Shown here one piece after another: positions 17,603-26,958 of a stretch of 64,000 nt of DNA. Position numbers and translations under genes: made by a program. The notes below the pieces were generated by a model. The model had not been told where the DNA came from. It made no database searches and was given only the letters and a program-made list of their open reading frames with translations. The stretch lies in the NCBI RefSeq assembly GCF_001310225.1, contig NZ_CP012898.1, forward strand, positions 3,280,001 through 3,344,000. Direction: 5' to 3'. Each line of letters starts with the position of its first letter. Within the stretch, counting starts at the first letter, position 1. Source of the DNA: Pseudalgibacter alginicilyticus (GTDB lineage: Bacteria > Bacteroidota > Bacteroidia > Flavobacteriales > Flavobacteriaceae).

Positions 17603-18934
17603 ATGTCAAAATCACAAAACACAGTTACTAAAAACAGCACTTTAGTCCCTATACTTATTATAGCAGGTCTTTTCTTTATTTTTGGTTTCGTTACTTGGAT
17701 AAATGGAGCGTTAATTCCATTTATGAAAACCATAAATGAACTTACTGATGCACAATCATATTTAGTAGCGTCGGCATCCTATATATCATTTGTGGTTATG
17801 GCACTACCAGCATCTTATATTTTAAATAAGATAGGGTACAGAAAAGGAATGTCTTTAGGATTAATAATCATGGCCATAGGAGCCTTGGTTTTTATTCCCG
17901 CAGCAGAAGCAAGAACTTATTGGGTGTTTTTAACTGGAATTTTTATTCAAGGCGTAGGGATGACTTTGTTGCAAACAGCATCAAATCCATACATTACTAT
18001 TTTAGGACCTATTGAAAGTGGCGCTAAGCGTATAGCTATTATGGGAATAGCAAATAAAACTGCTGGGGCATTAGGATCTTTGATTTTCGGTGCTTTGTTG
18101 TTGTCTGGGATTGATCAGGTTAAAGAAAAATTAGGAACGGCCAGTATTGAAGAAAAAGGGGTGCTATTAGATAGTATGGCAGATAGTGTTTTTGTGCCTT
18201 ATATAGTCATGGCTATTGTGTTATTTATATTAGGTATCTTAATTAGAAAAGCACCCTTACCTCATGTAGAGGCAGAAGAAGCAGAAGATATAGTTGAAGG
18301 CAAAAGCGCGAAAACAAATATTTTTCAATTTCCCCAATTATGGTTAGGCGTTTTAGCCTTATTTGTATATGTAGGAGCAGAAGTTATAGCTGGAGATACT
18401 ATTATCGCTTACGGAATATCTTTAGGGTTTACAGGTGAAGAAGCTAAGTTTTTTACAACTTATACCTTAATGGCCATGGTGGCAACTTATGCCGTAGGGG
18501 TGTTTTTAATTCCAAAGTATCTAAAACAAAAAACGGCGTTAATAGGGAGTGCTGTTTTAGGGGTTATTTTTAGTATTTGCATTTTAAATACTACAGGATT
18601 TACTTCTGTGTTGTTTGTAGCAGCATTAGGTATCGCTAATGCTTTAGTCTGGCCTGCAATATGGCCATTAACATTAGATGGTTTGGGTAAATTCACAAAA
18701 ACTGCTTCCGCACTACTTATAATGGCTATTTCTGGAGGGGCTATTATACCTCCTTTATATGGTAGAATCGTTGATGCCAATAAGCATGAATTAGTTACAA
18801 ATGGTATGCAAGCAACTGAAGCTATGGCAACCGCTTCCACAAGTAGTTATTGGATATTAATTCCGTGTTATGTCATTATCCTATTCTTTGCTGTTTGGGG
18901 ACATAAAATTAAAAGTTGGACTGGAAGTAACTAA
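17603..18934 (+). CDS. MFS sugar permease, FucP/NagP-like
   Basis: The 443-residue protein has about 12 hydrophobic helices. The first segment FFIFGFVTWINGALIPFMK is a hallmark of the FucP/glucose-galactose branch, as is QTASNPYITILGP in helix 4. It imports a monosaccharide across the inner membrane by proton symport. Between the kinase and the deaminase-deacetylase gene it is best read as an N-acetylhexosamine importer, similar in context to NagP. Gaps of 17 and 29 bases to its neighbours fit one operon. Confidence 0.9.
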   Translation: MSKSQNTVTKNSTLVPILIIAGLFFIFGFVTWINGALIPFMKTINELTDAQSYLVASASYISFVVMALPASYILNKIGYRKGMSLGLIIMAIGALVFIPAAEARTYWVFLTGIFIQGVGMTLLQTASNPYITILGPIESGAKRIAIMGIANKTAGALGSLIFGALLLSGIDQVKEKLGTASIEEKGVLLDSMADSVFVPYIVMAIVLFILGILIRKAPLPHVEAEEAEDIVEGKSAKTNIFQFPQLWLGVLALFVYVGAEVIAGDTIIAYGISLGFTGEEAKFFTTYTLMAMVATYAVGVFLIPKYLKQKTALIGSAVLGVIFSICILNTTGFTSVLFVAALGIANALVWPAIWPLTLDGLGKFTKTASALLIMAISGGAIIPPLYGRIVDANKHELVTNGMQATEAMATASTSSYWILIPCYVIILFFAVWGHKIKSWTGSN

Positions 18935-18963
18935 AATAGAAAATATAAAAAAATAAAAAAGCA

Positions 18964-20892
18964 ATGTTAAAAAGCACAATAGACAAAGCAACAGGTTTCG
19001 AAAAGCGATTTGAAAATATAGGCACTGTAGTATTTGAAAACTCAACAGAGGCTTCCAAAGCCGTTGCCAAAGAAATAGCAAATCTTATAAAGGTTAAACA
19101 ATCTCAAAAACAACCTTGTATATTAGGTTTAGCAACTGGGTCATCCCCAAAAGGTCTTTATGCTGAATTAGTACGTTTACATAAAGAAGAGGGCTTGAGC
19201 TTTAAAAATGTGATATCTTTTAATTTGGATGAATACTATCCAATGGAGCCAGACTCGGTAAATAGTTATGTGCGTTTTATGAAAGAACAACTGTTCAATC
19301 ATGTAGATATATTGCCAGAAAATTATAATGTGCCTGATGGTTTATTAACTAAAGAAGCCATTGCGGATTATTGCGATGCTTATGAAACCAAAATTGAAGC
19401 CTTAGGAGGTATTGATTTACAGATTTTGGGTATTGGTGGTAATGGGCATATTGGTTTTAATGAATCTGGTTCTCTTCAAAATTCAAAAACACGATTAGTA
19501 GCGCTAGACCATATAACCAGAGTTGCTGCTAGCGGCGACTTTGGGGGTTTAGAAAATACTCCAAGAACAGCTATTACCCTAGGTGTAAAAAAAATAATGG
19601 AAGCCAAAAGAGTTATTTTGATGGCTTGGGGTGAAGGAAAGTCTAATATTATAAAAGCATCAACAGAAGGTCCTGTAACTAGTCAAGTACCAGCATCCTA
19701 TTTACAAGAGCATAACAATGCTACTTTTATTTTAGATCAAGCTGCAGCGTCTAAATTAACAAGAATTAATACGCCTTGGTTAGTTGAAAAAATTGAATGG
19801 ACGGACAAGCTTATTAGAAAAGCTGTATTAGGGTTAGCACTTCATTTAAAGAAACCTATTTTGATGTTAACAGATGCTGATTATATTGAAAACGGTATGA
19901 GTGATTTATTGGCAGATTCAGGACCAGCGTATGACATCAATATTAAAATATTCAATAAGCTTCAAAATACTATTACAGGTTGGCCAGGAGGTAAACCCAA
20001 TGCAGATGATAGTAAGCGACCAGAGCGTGCAGAACCAGCAAAGAAACGTGTATTGATTTTTAGTCCTCATCCAGATGATGACATCATTAGTATGGGAGGT
20101 ACTTTCAAAAGATTACATGAACAAGGGCATGAAGTGCATGTAGGATATCAAACTTCTGGTAATATAGCTGTAGCCGATGATGAAGCCTTGCGTTTTGCAA
20201 GTTTTGTTTGTGATTATAATGATAAGTTTGGAATAGAAAATACTGAAGCAGCTGCTATTTACAAAAAAGCATTAAGTTTCCTTAAGAACAAAAAGTCAAG
20301 TGAAATAGATACTGATGAAGTACGGTATATTAAAGGATTGATTAGAAAAGGGGAAGCAAGAGCTACTTGTCATTTTATAGGTCTTCCTGATGAACAGATT
20401 CATTTCATGGAATTGCCATTTTATGAAACAGGTGCCATTAAAAAGAATCCTATAGGTGTAGCAGACGTAAAAATAACGAAAGATTTAATTGAAGAAATAA
20501 AACCACATCAAATTTATGCTGCGGGCGATTTAGCTGATCCACACGGTACACATAAAGTTTGCTTAGATGCTATTTTTGCTGCCGTAAAAGAACTAAAACC
20601 TAAAAAGTTTATGAAAGACTGTTGGTTATGGTTATACCGTGGTGCATGGCAAGAATGGGGTATTGATGAAATTGAAATGGCTGTGCCAATGGGGCCAGAC
20701 CAAGTACTGGAAAAACGAAAAGGTATTTTTAAACATCAATCTCAAAAAGATGGTGTCGTTTTTCAAGGTACAGATAGTAGAGAGTTTTGGCAACGTGCAG
20801 AAGATAGAAATAAAGAAACTGCCGATTTGTATGATCAATTAGGTTTATCTCACTATGCTGCTATGGAAGCCTTTGTAAGGTGGGAATATTAA
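18964..20892 (+). CDS. nagB: Glucosamine-6-phosphate deaminase fused to a PIG-L-type deacetylase
   Basis: Of 642 residues, the first 280 or so form a NagB-type deaminase/isomerase: FNLDEYYPM near 92-100 and LGIGGNGHIGFNESGS near 155-170 carry the catalytic His and Glu. After a linker, residues 360-642 form a PIG-L/LmbE-type domain with the metal site SPHPDDD and a later DPHGTHK. NagB converts glucosamine-6-phosphate to fructose-6-phosphate and ammonia; PIG-L enzymes remove N-acetyl groups from sugars. The fused architecture is known in databases as a NagB-like protein, but the role of the second domain is, to my knowledge, unresolved. No nagA is seen in this window, so an in-line deacetylase role is an attractive inference. 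Confidence 0.9.
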   Translation: MLKSTIDKATGFEKRFENIGTVVFENSTEASKAVAKEIANLIKVKQSQKQPCILGLATGSSPKGLYAELVRLHKEEGLSFKNVISFNLDEYYPMEPDSVNSYVRFMKEQLFNHVDILPENYNVPDGLLTKEAIADYCDAYETKIEALGGIDLQILGIGGNGHIGFNESGSLQNSKTRLVALDHITRVAASGDFGGLENTPRTAITLGVKKIMEAKRVILMAWGEGKSNIIKASTEGPVTSQVPASYLQEHNNATFILDQAAASKLTRINTPWLVEKIEWTDKLIRKAVLGLALHLKKPILMLTDADYIENGMSDLLADSGPAYDINIKIFNKLQNTITGWPGGKPNADDSKRPERAEPAKKRVLIFSPHPDDDIISMGGTFKRLHEQGHEVHVGYQTSGNIAVADDEALRFASFVCDYNDKFGIENTEAAAIYKKALSFLKNKKSSEIDTDEVRYIKGLIRKGEARATCHFIGLPDEQIHFMELPFYETGAIKKNPIGVADVKITKDLIEEIKPHQIYAAGDLADPHGTHKVCLDAIFAAVKELKPKKFMKDCWLWLYRGAWQEWGIDEIEMAVPMGPDQVLEKRKGIFKHQSQKDGVVFQGTDSREFWQRAEDRNKETADLYDQLGLSHYAAMEAFVRWEY

Positions 20893-21144
20893 AAAAACTC
20901 AACATATAAAACAATAAATAATAAATACAAAGCCATCCATTAAAATCAGGAAAAAAATAGTGCCTATTAATAATGTAATGATTTACTATATGTTTGTTAA
21001 TTAGGTTCTTGTTGAATTTGATTTATACCTTAAGAACGTAACAAAAAATTGAAAGTATATTTTCTGAAGGGTGGTTTTTTGTATTTATTAGTTTTTGATA
21101 AAAGGGGTGATGTTATAAGTTATCCTAATTAAATTATAGATACA

Positions 21145-22581
21145 ATGAATATAAAATTTTTAAAGGTTAATAAATTATCTAAGGTTTTGATAATCTTTAT
21201 GTCATTAATCTCAATTAATCTGTTATATGCACAAGCCCCAAGGGTTTCTATTAATTTAAAACATGGTGCCCACCAATTAGGAAAGCGCACAGACCAATCT
21301 ATGGAAACATGGCGTAATTACGGATTGGGTCAATTTATCCATTGGGGAGTTTATGCCATTCCTGGGGGGCAATGGAATAACAAAAAATACCGTGGAGCGG
21401 CTGAGTGGATACGTTCTTGGGATGGCATGCCTAAGGATGCTTACGATAATTTATATAAACAATTTAATCCCAAAGGATTTAACGCAAAGGCTTGGGCAAA
21501 ACAAGCTAAACATATGGGTGCAAAATATGTCATATTAACTACCAAGCACCATGATGGATTTTGTTTATGGCCCAGTAAATTCACTGATTACACTATAATT
21601 AATACACCTTATAAAAAAGATATTATCGGACAGTTAGTTGATGCTTATAATGAGCAAAATATCGATGTATATTTATATTTTTCTATTATAGATTGGAATC
21701 ATCCTGGATATAGAAGCGTGTTAAAAACTGAAGAGGATAGAAAAGCATATGAAACATTTAAAGTATTTACTGAGAATCAATTAACAGAGTTGTTAAATGC
21801 TTATCCAACAACTAAAGGGTTGTGGTTTGATGGTACTTGGGATTCTGCATGGAAAGAGCAAGCTGCTTTTGCAGATTCATTAGATAGTAAATTACGAAAA
21901 ATGATTCCTGGATTAGTTATTGGAGCAAGATTTAGGCCTGATGAATATGGAAAAAGAGGTTTTGATAGCAATGGTGATATTATAGGAGATTATGAACAAG
22001 GATGGGAACGCAAAATGCCCAACCATATTGATGATGTCCATGGTAATGACTGGGAGTGTGTTATGACTGTGCCAGAAAATCAATGGGGGTATCAATCCAA
22101 TTGGGAAGGACATATCAAAACGAGTAATGAACTTATTGAAATGATTGCCAAAGCGGTTTCATTAGATGGAAATTTTGTATTGAACTTTGGTCCTGATGGT
22201 CAGGGTGTTATTCGTAGTGAAGAAACTCAGTTAGCAAAGGAAATCGGCGATTGGATGGAAGTTAATAACGAAGCTATATATAACGGCAGTTATTTAAATT
22301 GGGAAAAGCAAGATTGGGGATATTATACTAAAAGCAGAAAAACAAATAAGATATACATGATTGTATGTAATGTACCAGTTTCTGGAATGTTAAGAGTTAA
22401 AACAACTGATAAAATAGATGTAATTAAAGCTTCTTTAATACAAGAGCCAACACAAGGTGTAGATGTGGAGATTATTGGTAAAAATGAATATTTTATTCAT
22501 CTTAAATCATTTGATTTTAAAAAGCCTTTTGTTTTGGAGTTAGAAACAAAATTGATTCAAGAAGGAACTGAAATTCATTAA
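21145..22581 (+). CDS. GH29 alpha-L-fucosidase
   Basis: The 478-residue protein has a signal peptide ending near LLYAQ (residue 30). GH29 signatures are GLGQFIHWGVYAIPGGQW, VILTTKHHDGFCLWPS and Asp229 in KGLWFDGTWD, the expected nucleophile. A small C-terminal beta-sandwich fits the usual domain order. The enzyme releases alpha-linked L-fucose by retention, most likely in the periplasm because there is no T9SS tail. It is the first gene of the PUL flank, 252 bases after the nagB fusion; that gap shows no other gene. A fucosidase in a lyase locus suggests a fucosylated substrate. Confidence 0.9.
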   Translation: MNIKFLKVNKLSKVLIIFMSLISINLLYAQAPRVSINLKHGAHQLGKRTDQSMETWRNYGLGQFIHWGVYAIPGGQWNNKKYRGAAEWIRSWDGMPKDAYDNLYKQFNPKGFNAKAWAKQAKHMGAKYVILTTKHHDGFCLWPSKFTDYTIINTPYKKDIIGQLVDAYNEQNIDVYLYFSIIDWNHPGYRSVLKTEEDRKAYETFKVFTENQLTELLNAYPTTKGLWFDGTWDSAWKEQAAFADSLDSKLRKMIPGLVIGARFRPDEYGKRGFDSNGDIIGDYEQGWERKMPNHIDDVHGNDWECVMTVPENQWGYQSNWEGHIKTSNELIEMIAKAVSLDGNFVLNFGPDGQGVIRSEETQLAKEIGDWMEVNNEAIYNGSYLNWEKQDWGYYTKSRKTNKIYMIVCNVPVSGMLRVKTTDKIDVIKASLIQEPTQGVDVEIIGKNEYFIHLKSFDFKKPFVLELETKLIQEGTEIH

Positions 22582-22592
22582 AAAGTTAATCA

Positions 22593-22847
22593 ATGTAATA
22601 TTGTATTTTAAATTTTCTTATATTATCATTAATTCTTATAGGTTTATTTGCTTATAAAAACACCAATACTAAAACAGGAAACAATCAAGACCCTGTTGTA
22701 GCACCAAGCTTTGATCAATTAGCAAGAGAAGGTATAGTGTTTTCAAACGCTATAAGTAGCCTCCCATTATGCAGTCCGTGTCGAAGTATGCTTATGATAG
22801 CAAATTTACATACAACAATTAAACAAGAAAAAAGATGCTTGGCTTGA
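22593..22847 (+). pseudogene. Relic of an S1 sulfatase gene
   Basis: An ATG at 22593 is followed at once by TAA. The same frame then reads YCILNFLILSLILIGLFAY, a signal-peptide-like stretch, and FDQLAREGIVFSNAISSLP (from 22710), a segment typical of S1 sulfatases. The sulfatase motif CSPCR follows (22770-22784) with SMLMIAN after it. The N-terminal metal-binding strand expected between signal and FDQLA is missing, and the frame ends at TGA 22845-22847. It is not a copy of the intact neighbour, which has CTPSR. The bases up to 22922 hold a short open frame without recognised homology. Confidence 0.8.
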
Positions 22848-22922
22848 GTACTATCTTGAATTAAAAAACGCTAAATATTATTTTTATAAAGCGAGGTATT
22901 ATAGCTTTAAAAATTTAGACTC

Positions 22923-24428
22923 ATGAAAAAAATAATTCTCATTACACTATCATTTTTGTTTATGTTTTCAATAGGAGCTCAGCAAAAACCTAATGTTATT
23001 TTTATTTTAGCTGATGATTTAGGGTATGGGGATTTAAGTTGTTATGGAGCAACAAAAATAAGTACACCAAACCTTGATAAATTAGCAAGTCAAGGTGTTC
23101 GTTTTACTAATGCCCATACTACTTCAGCAACCTGTACACCTTCTCGATATGCAATAATAACTGGGCAGTACCCATGGAGAAAAAGTGGTACTGGTGTTTT
23201 GCCTGGTGATGCAGCTTTAATAGTACCAACAAATAAACCTACATTACCCAAAATCTTTAAAAAAGCAGGTTACACAACGGCTATTGTAGGTAAATGGCAT
23301 TTAGGAATTGGTACGAGTATTAAAAAGAATTGGAATGCAAAATTAATGCCTGGGCCTAATGAGGTAGGTTTTGATTATTCATTTATTTTCCCAGCTACAG
23401 CAGATAGGGTACCAACAGTTTTTATGGAAAATCATCATGTTGTTGCCTTAGATACTACAGATCCTATTCATGTTGATTATAAAAAGAAAATAGGTAATGA
23501 TCCCACAGGTTTAGAGAATCCAGAATTGCTAAAAATGAAAGCATCTCCAAATCATGGGCATAACAACACAATTGTAAATGGTATTGGCAGAATGGGTTTT
23601 ATGACCGGAGGATATCGTGCTAGATGGACTGACGAGGAAGTGCCATTAACTTTTCTATTTAAGGCAAATGAATTTATTGAAAACAATAAAAACACACCTT
23701 TCTTTCTGTATTATTCTTTAACAGAGCCTCATGTACCAAGAATGCCTTCTACCATTTTTAAAGATAAAAGTGGGTTAGGGTATCGAGGTGATGTTATTCT
23801 TCAATTAGACTGGGCTGTAGGTGAAATTATGAAACAGTTAGAAAAACTTGGTATTGAAAAGAATACCATGATTGTTTTTTCAAGTGATAACGGTCCCGTT
23901 TTAGACGACGGGTATGAAGATGGAGCGGTAACACAATTAAATGATCATAACCCATGGGGGCCATTTAGAGGAGGGAAATATAGCGTTTTTGAGGCAGGAA
24001 CAAGAGTACCAATGATGGTTAGTTGGCCAGAAACCATAAAACCTACGGTTTCAGAAGCTGTGGTTTCTCAGGTTGATTTATTAGCTTCCTTTTCAAAGCT
24101 ATTAGGTGTTGGTTATAACGGTGATACTTTGGATAGTGAAGATGCCTTGGATGCTTTGTTGGGGAAATCAAATATTGGACGTTCTTATTTAATAGAACAA
24201 GGGCTGAAAGACAACTTAGCTATTATTCATGAAAACTGGAAATATATCGAACCATCTGAAGGTCCAGCTATTGAAAAGCATACAAAAATAGAATTAGGGA
24301 AAGCGTTGTTTCCTCAGCTATATAATTTGAACAACGATTTGGGTGAAACCAATAACTTAGCTGAAAAATATCCTGAAAAAGTTAAAGCCTTACGTGAGAT
24401 ATTAAATGATATTAAAACTAAAAATTAA
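22923..24428 (+). CDS. S1-family sulfatase, probably acting on glycosaminoglycan
   Basis: The 501-residue enzyme has a signal peptide ending near FSIGAQ (residue 20). NVIFILADDLGYGDLSCYGA supplies the first metal-binding aspartates. Cys71 in CTPSR is the residue oxidised to formylglycine, and GKWHLG and SSDNGP complete the active site. The overall pattern resembles GalNAc-6-O-sulfatases (subfamily S1_15) used on chondroitin-6-sulfate, but the subfamily is my estimate. It should act in the periplasm on sulfated oligosaccharides. A maturation enzyme is not present in the window. It follows the relic sulfatase directly. Confidence 0.93.
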   Translation: MKKIILITLSFLFMFSIGAQQKPNVIFILADDLGYGDLSCYGATKISTPNLDKLASQGVRFTNAHTTSATCTPSRYAIITGQYPWRKSGTGVLPGDAALIVPTNKPTLPKIFKKAGYTTAIVGKWHLGIGTSIKKNWNAKLMPGPNEVGFDYSFIFPATADRVPTVFMENHHVVALDTTDPIHVDYKKKIGNDPTGLENPELLKMKASPNHGHNNTIVNGIGRMGFMTGGYRARWTDEEVPLTFLFKANEFIENNKNTPFFLYYSLTEPHVPRMPSTIFKDKSGLGYRGDVILQLDWAVGEIMKQLEKLGIEKNTMIVFSSDNGPVLDDGYEDGAVTQLNDHNPWGPFRGGKYSVFEAGTRVPMMVSWPETIKPTVSEAVVSQVDLLASFSKLLGVGYNGDTLDSEDALDALLGKSNIGRSYLIEQGLKDNLAIIHENWKYIEPSEGPAIEKHTKIELGKALFPQLYNLNNDLGETNNLAEKYPEKVKALREILNDIKTKN

Positions 24429-24596
24429 GTAGGTTTTAAATATAGATTAGGGATGATTATAAATGTTTAATCTTTATAATGAGTTAAAAAATCATTTTCT
24501 TTTGTTTAGTATTTGATCCAGTAAGTCTTTTGTTCTTTTGTAAGCTAAGTTCTAAAATAATAATCAACCCATAGGTTAAAAACGTCATCTTATTAA

Positions 24597-26747
24597 ATGA
24601 AACAATTTACACTAATATCTTTATTTCTAATGTTTTGTGCGCCAGTTATAGCTCAAAATAATGATGTGTTAAAAAAACTCAATTTCAACGCTCCAGAATT
24701 AAAATCGGTTAAATATTTTTATAACATTGGAGATAATGAAAAAGCACTTAGGGCATTACTTAATTTATATAGAGCTAAGGAGAATTTATATTTAAGGATT
24801 TTAAAAGATGATGATGTATTAGATATAAAAAGTAAATTCCCAGAAGATGTTCAAAGGAGTATAAAAACAGCTGATGAGGTATTAAAAAAATATTTCATAT
24901 TTCGAGATGAATGGGATATGGAAAAGACAAATATTCCGTATCAATTTAAAGGTGAAATTGACTGGACTGCCATTCCTAATGGAGATATTGAGTGGTGTTT
25001 TATGCTGAATAGGCATAAGTATTGGATCGATATAGGACAAGCCTATATGTTTACTGGTAACGAGAAATATGCTAAAGGTTTTGTAAATCAAGTAAATCAT
25101 TGGATTGATAATAACCCATTCGATGATAATTTAAAAAAATACTCATGGAGGCGTATTGAGGCAGGTATCCGTTGTGAAAACTGGATAAAAGCTTTTGAAT
25201 ATGTTAAAAATTCAAAACATATAACTCCTCAATTTTTGACTAAATTTTTAAATGCACTTTATCAACACGCAATTTATATAAATGAAGCGTTTAGTAACTT
25301 TTCAAAAACAAGTAATTGGGGTGTTATAGAGTTTCAAGGACTGTTGAATGTGTCTCAATTTTTAACTGAATTTAAAGAAGCAGATCAGTGGGCTGTTAAT
25401 GCAATACAGAATCTAAACACCTGTATTAATATCCAAATTTTAGAAGATGGAACACAATGGGAACAATCACCTTTGTATCACAATGAGGTGCTTCATTGCT
25501 TTATGAATGTTAATTTGTTGGCGCAACGAAATCATATTGATCTTCCAGAATCTTTGGTAGAAAAAACAAAACAGATGGCTTTAGCTAATATTCAATGGCA
25601 AAAACCCAATTATAATGAACCGCTTTTAGGAGATAGTGATGATAATGACCTCAGAGGCATGCTTACTTTAGCTGCCATGCTATTTGATAGCCCTGTTTTA
25701 AAATCTAGAGCTTATAATACCTTGGATTATGAATTGCTTATTTTAATGGGAAAAGAGCAAGCTGAAGCTTATGAGCATATGGATTCCCAATTACCTGATT
25801 TTTTGTCTATATATCAACATGTTTCAGGCGATTTTTATATGAGAGATTCGTGGGCAGAAAATGCTGTTTACTCTAGCATTCATTTAAAAAAAATAGGCGG
25901 TGGACATGGCCATGATAATTTGTTGCATATAACACTTTATGCAAATGGAAAAGACTATTTAGTTGACGGTGGTAGGTATACCTATATTGATAATGAATGG
26001 CGCGAATTTTTTAAAAATAATAAAAGTCATAATACCTTAGGGGTTGATGATCTTACCAATAGTGTTTATCAAGATTCTTGGTCAAATAGTTTTGATGCAC
26101 GTTCACAGGGTGTTTACACAAAAATTGATAATGGATTAGATTATGCAGAAGCCGAGAATACTGCATATAAAAGGTTAGAAGACCCTGTTTCTATGAAACG
26201 ACGTTTGTTGTACATTAAACCAAATATTTGGTTAATGTTTGATAGCTTTTTAGCTAATAAAAAACATAGATATTCGCAATATTTTAATTTCCCTAATGAT
26301 AGTTTAAAAATTGAAAATAAAGGAATTACAACATCTTATAAAGTCGATAACTTAAGAATTCAACCCGTAAATAAAGCAGAAATAACTTTAACAAATTCTT
26401 GGTGGTCTCCAGAGTATAATTTAAAAAAAGAAAATAAAAGAGCTGAAATTTTTAAAGAAGTCGAAGGCTTTTCTTCGTTTATTACATTAATGTATTTTCC
26501 AGACAAAACTGATTTGAAATATGAAAAAACACCTGTTTACAATAGAAATAATAAACTGCTTTCTGATACAGACGTTGAGGCTCTAAATATTTATGTTGAT
26601 GATGTGATATACACCATTTTGGTTGTTAATAACCCACAATTTATTGGAGCACCTTTTATAGTGGTCAATAATCTAATAGTTGCAGGCGAAGTGGTGCTTA
26701 TTGAAAATAGAAATGGAAAAAATAAAATTAAAATTATTAAAGGGTAA
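24597..26747 (+). CDS. Heparinase II/III-type polysaccharide lyase
   Basis: The 716-residue protein has a signal peptide (residues 1-19). Residues 60-370 form an alpha/alpha toroid with segments SWRRIEAGIRCENWIKAF, KTSNWGVIEFQGLL and WEQSPLYHNEVLHCF that carry candidate catalytic Asn, Tyr and His residues. From about 400 a beta-sandwich region follows, with GGGHGHDNLLHITLYANG containing the conserved zinc or catalytic histidines. The superfamily includes PL12, PL21 and PL33; PL33 members are known to cleave hyaluronan and chondroitin, which would fit this locus, but I cannot place it securely. It lacks a T9SS tail and is likely periplasmic. Confidence 0.85.
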   Translation: MKQFTLISLFLMFCAPVIAQNNDVLKKLNFNAPELKSVKYFYNIGDNEKALRALLNLYRAKENLYLRILKDDDVLDIKSKFPEDVQRSIKTADEVLKKYFIFRDEWDMEKTNIPYQFKGEIDWTAIPNGDIEWCFMLNRHKYWIDIGQAYMFTGNEKYAKGFVNQVNHWIDNNPFDDNLKKYSWRRIEAGIRCENWIKAFEYVKNSKHITPQFLTKFLNALYQHAIYINEAFSNFSKTSNWGVIEFQGLLNVSQFLTEFKEADQWAVNAIQNLNTCINIQILEDGTQWEQSPLYHNEVLHCFMNVNLLAQRNHIDLPESLVEKTKQMALANIQWQKPNYNEPLLGDSDDNDLRGMLTLAAMLFDSPVLKSRAYNTLDYELLILMGKEQAEAYEHMDSQLPDFLSIYQHVSGDFYMRDSWAENAVYSSIHLKKIGGGHGHDNLLHITLYANGKDYLVDGGRYTYIDNEWREFFKNNKSHNTLGVDDLTNSVYQDSWSNSFDARSQGVYTKIDNGLDYAEAENTAYKRLEDPVSMKRRLLYIKPNIWLMFDSFLANKKHRYSQYFNFPNDSLKIENKGITTSYKVDNLRIQPVNKAEITLTNSWWSPEYNLKKENKRAEIFKEVEGFSSFITLMYFPDKTDLKYEKTPVYNRNNKLLSDTDVEALNIYVDDVIYTILVVNNPQFIGAPFIVVNNLIVAGEVVLIENRNGKNKIKIIKG

Positions 26748-26958
26748 TCAATTTTATTAGATTGATTTAAAATTCTTATATTTAAAATACGTAAAATCTA
26801 ACAATAAGTTCTGATTGAAAAATTTTCTGACTAATAAAATTAATTACTTCCTAAAAGTAATAAACAGAAAGTTTAATTAGCATTTTGTTTTTTGTACATT
26901 AGTTTTTTGTTCTGTAGAAAAAGCTAAAAGAAAACTGTACTTTAATTAGAATATCTTA

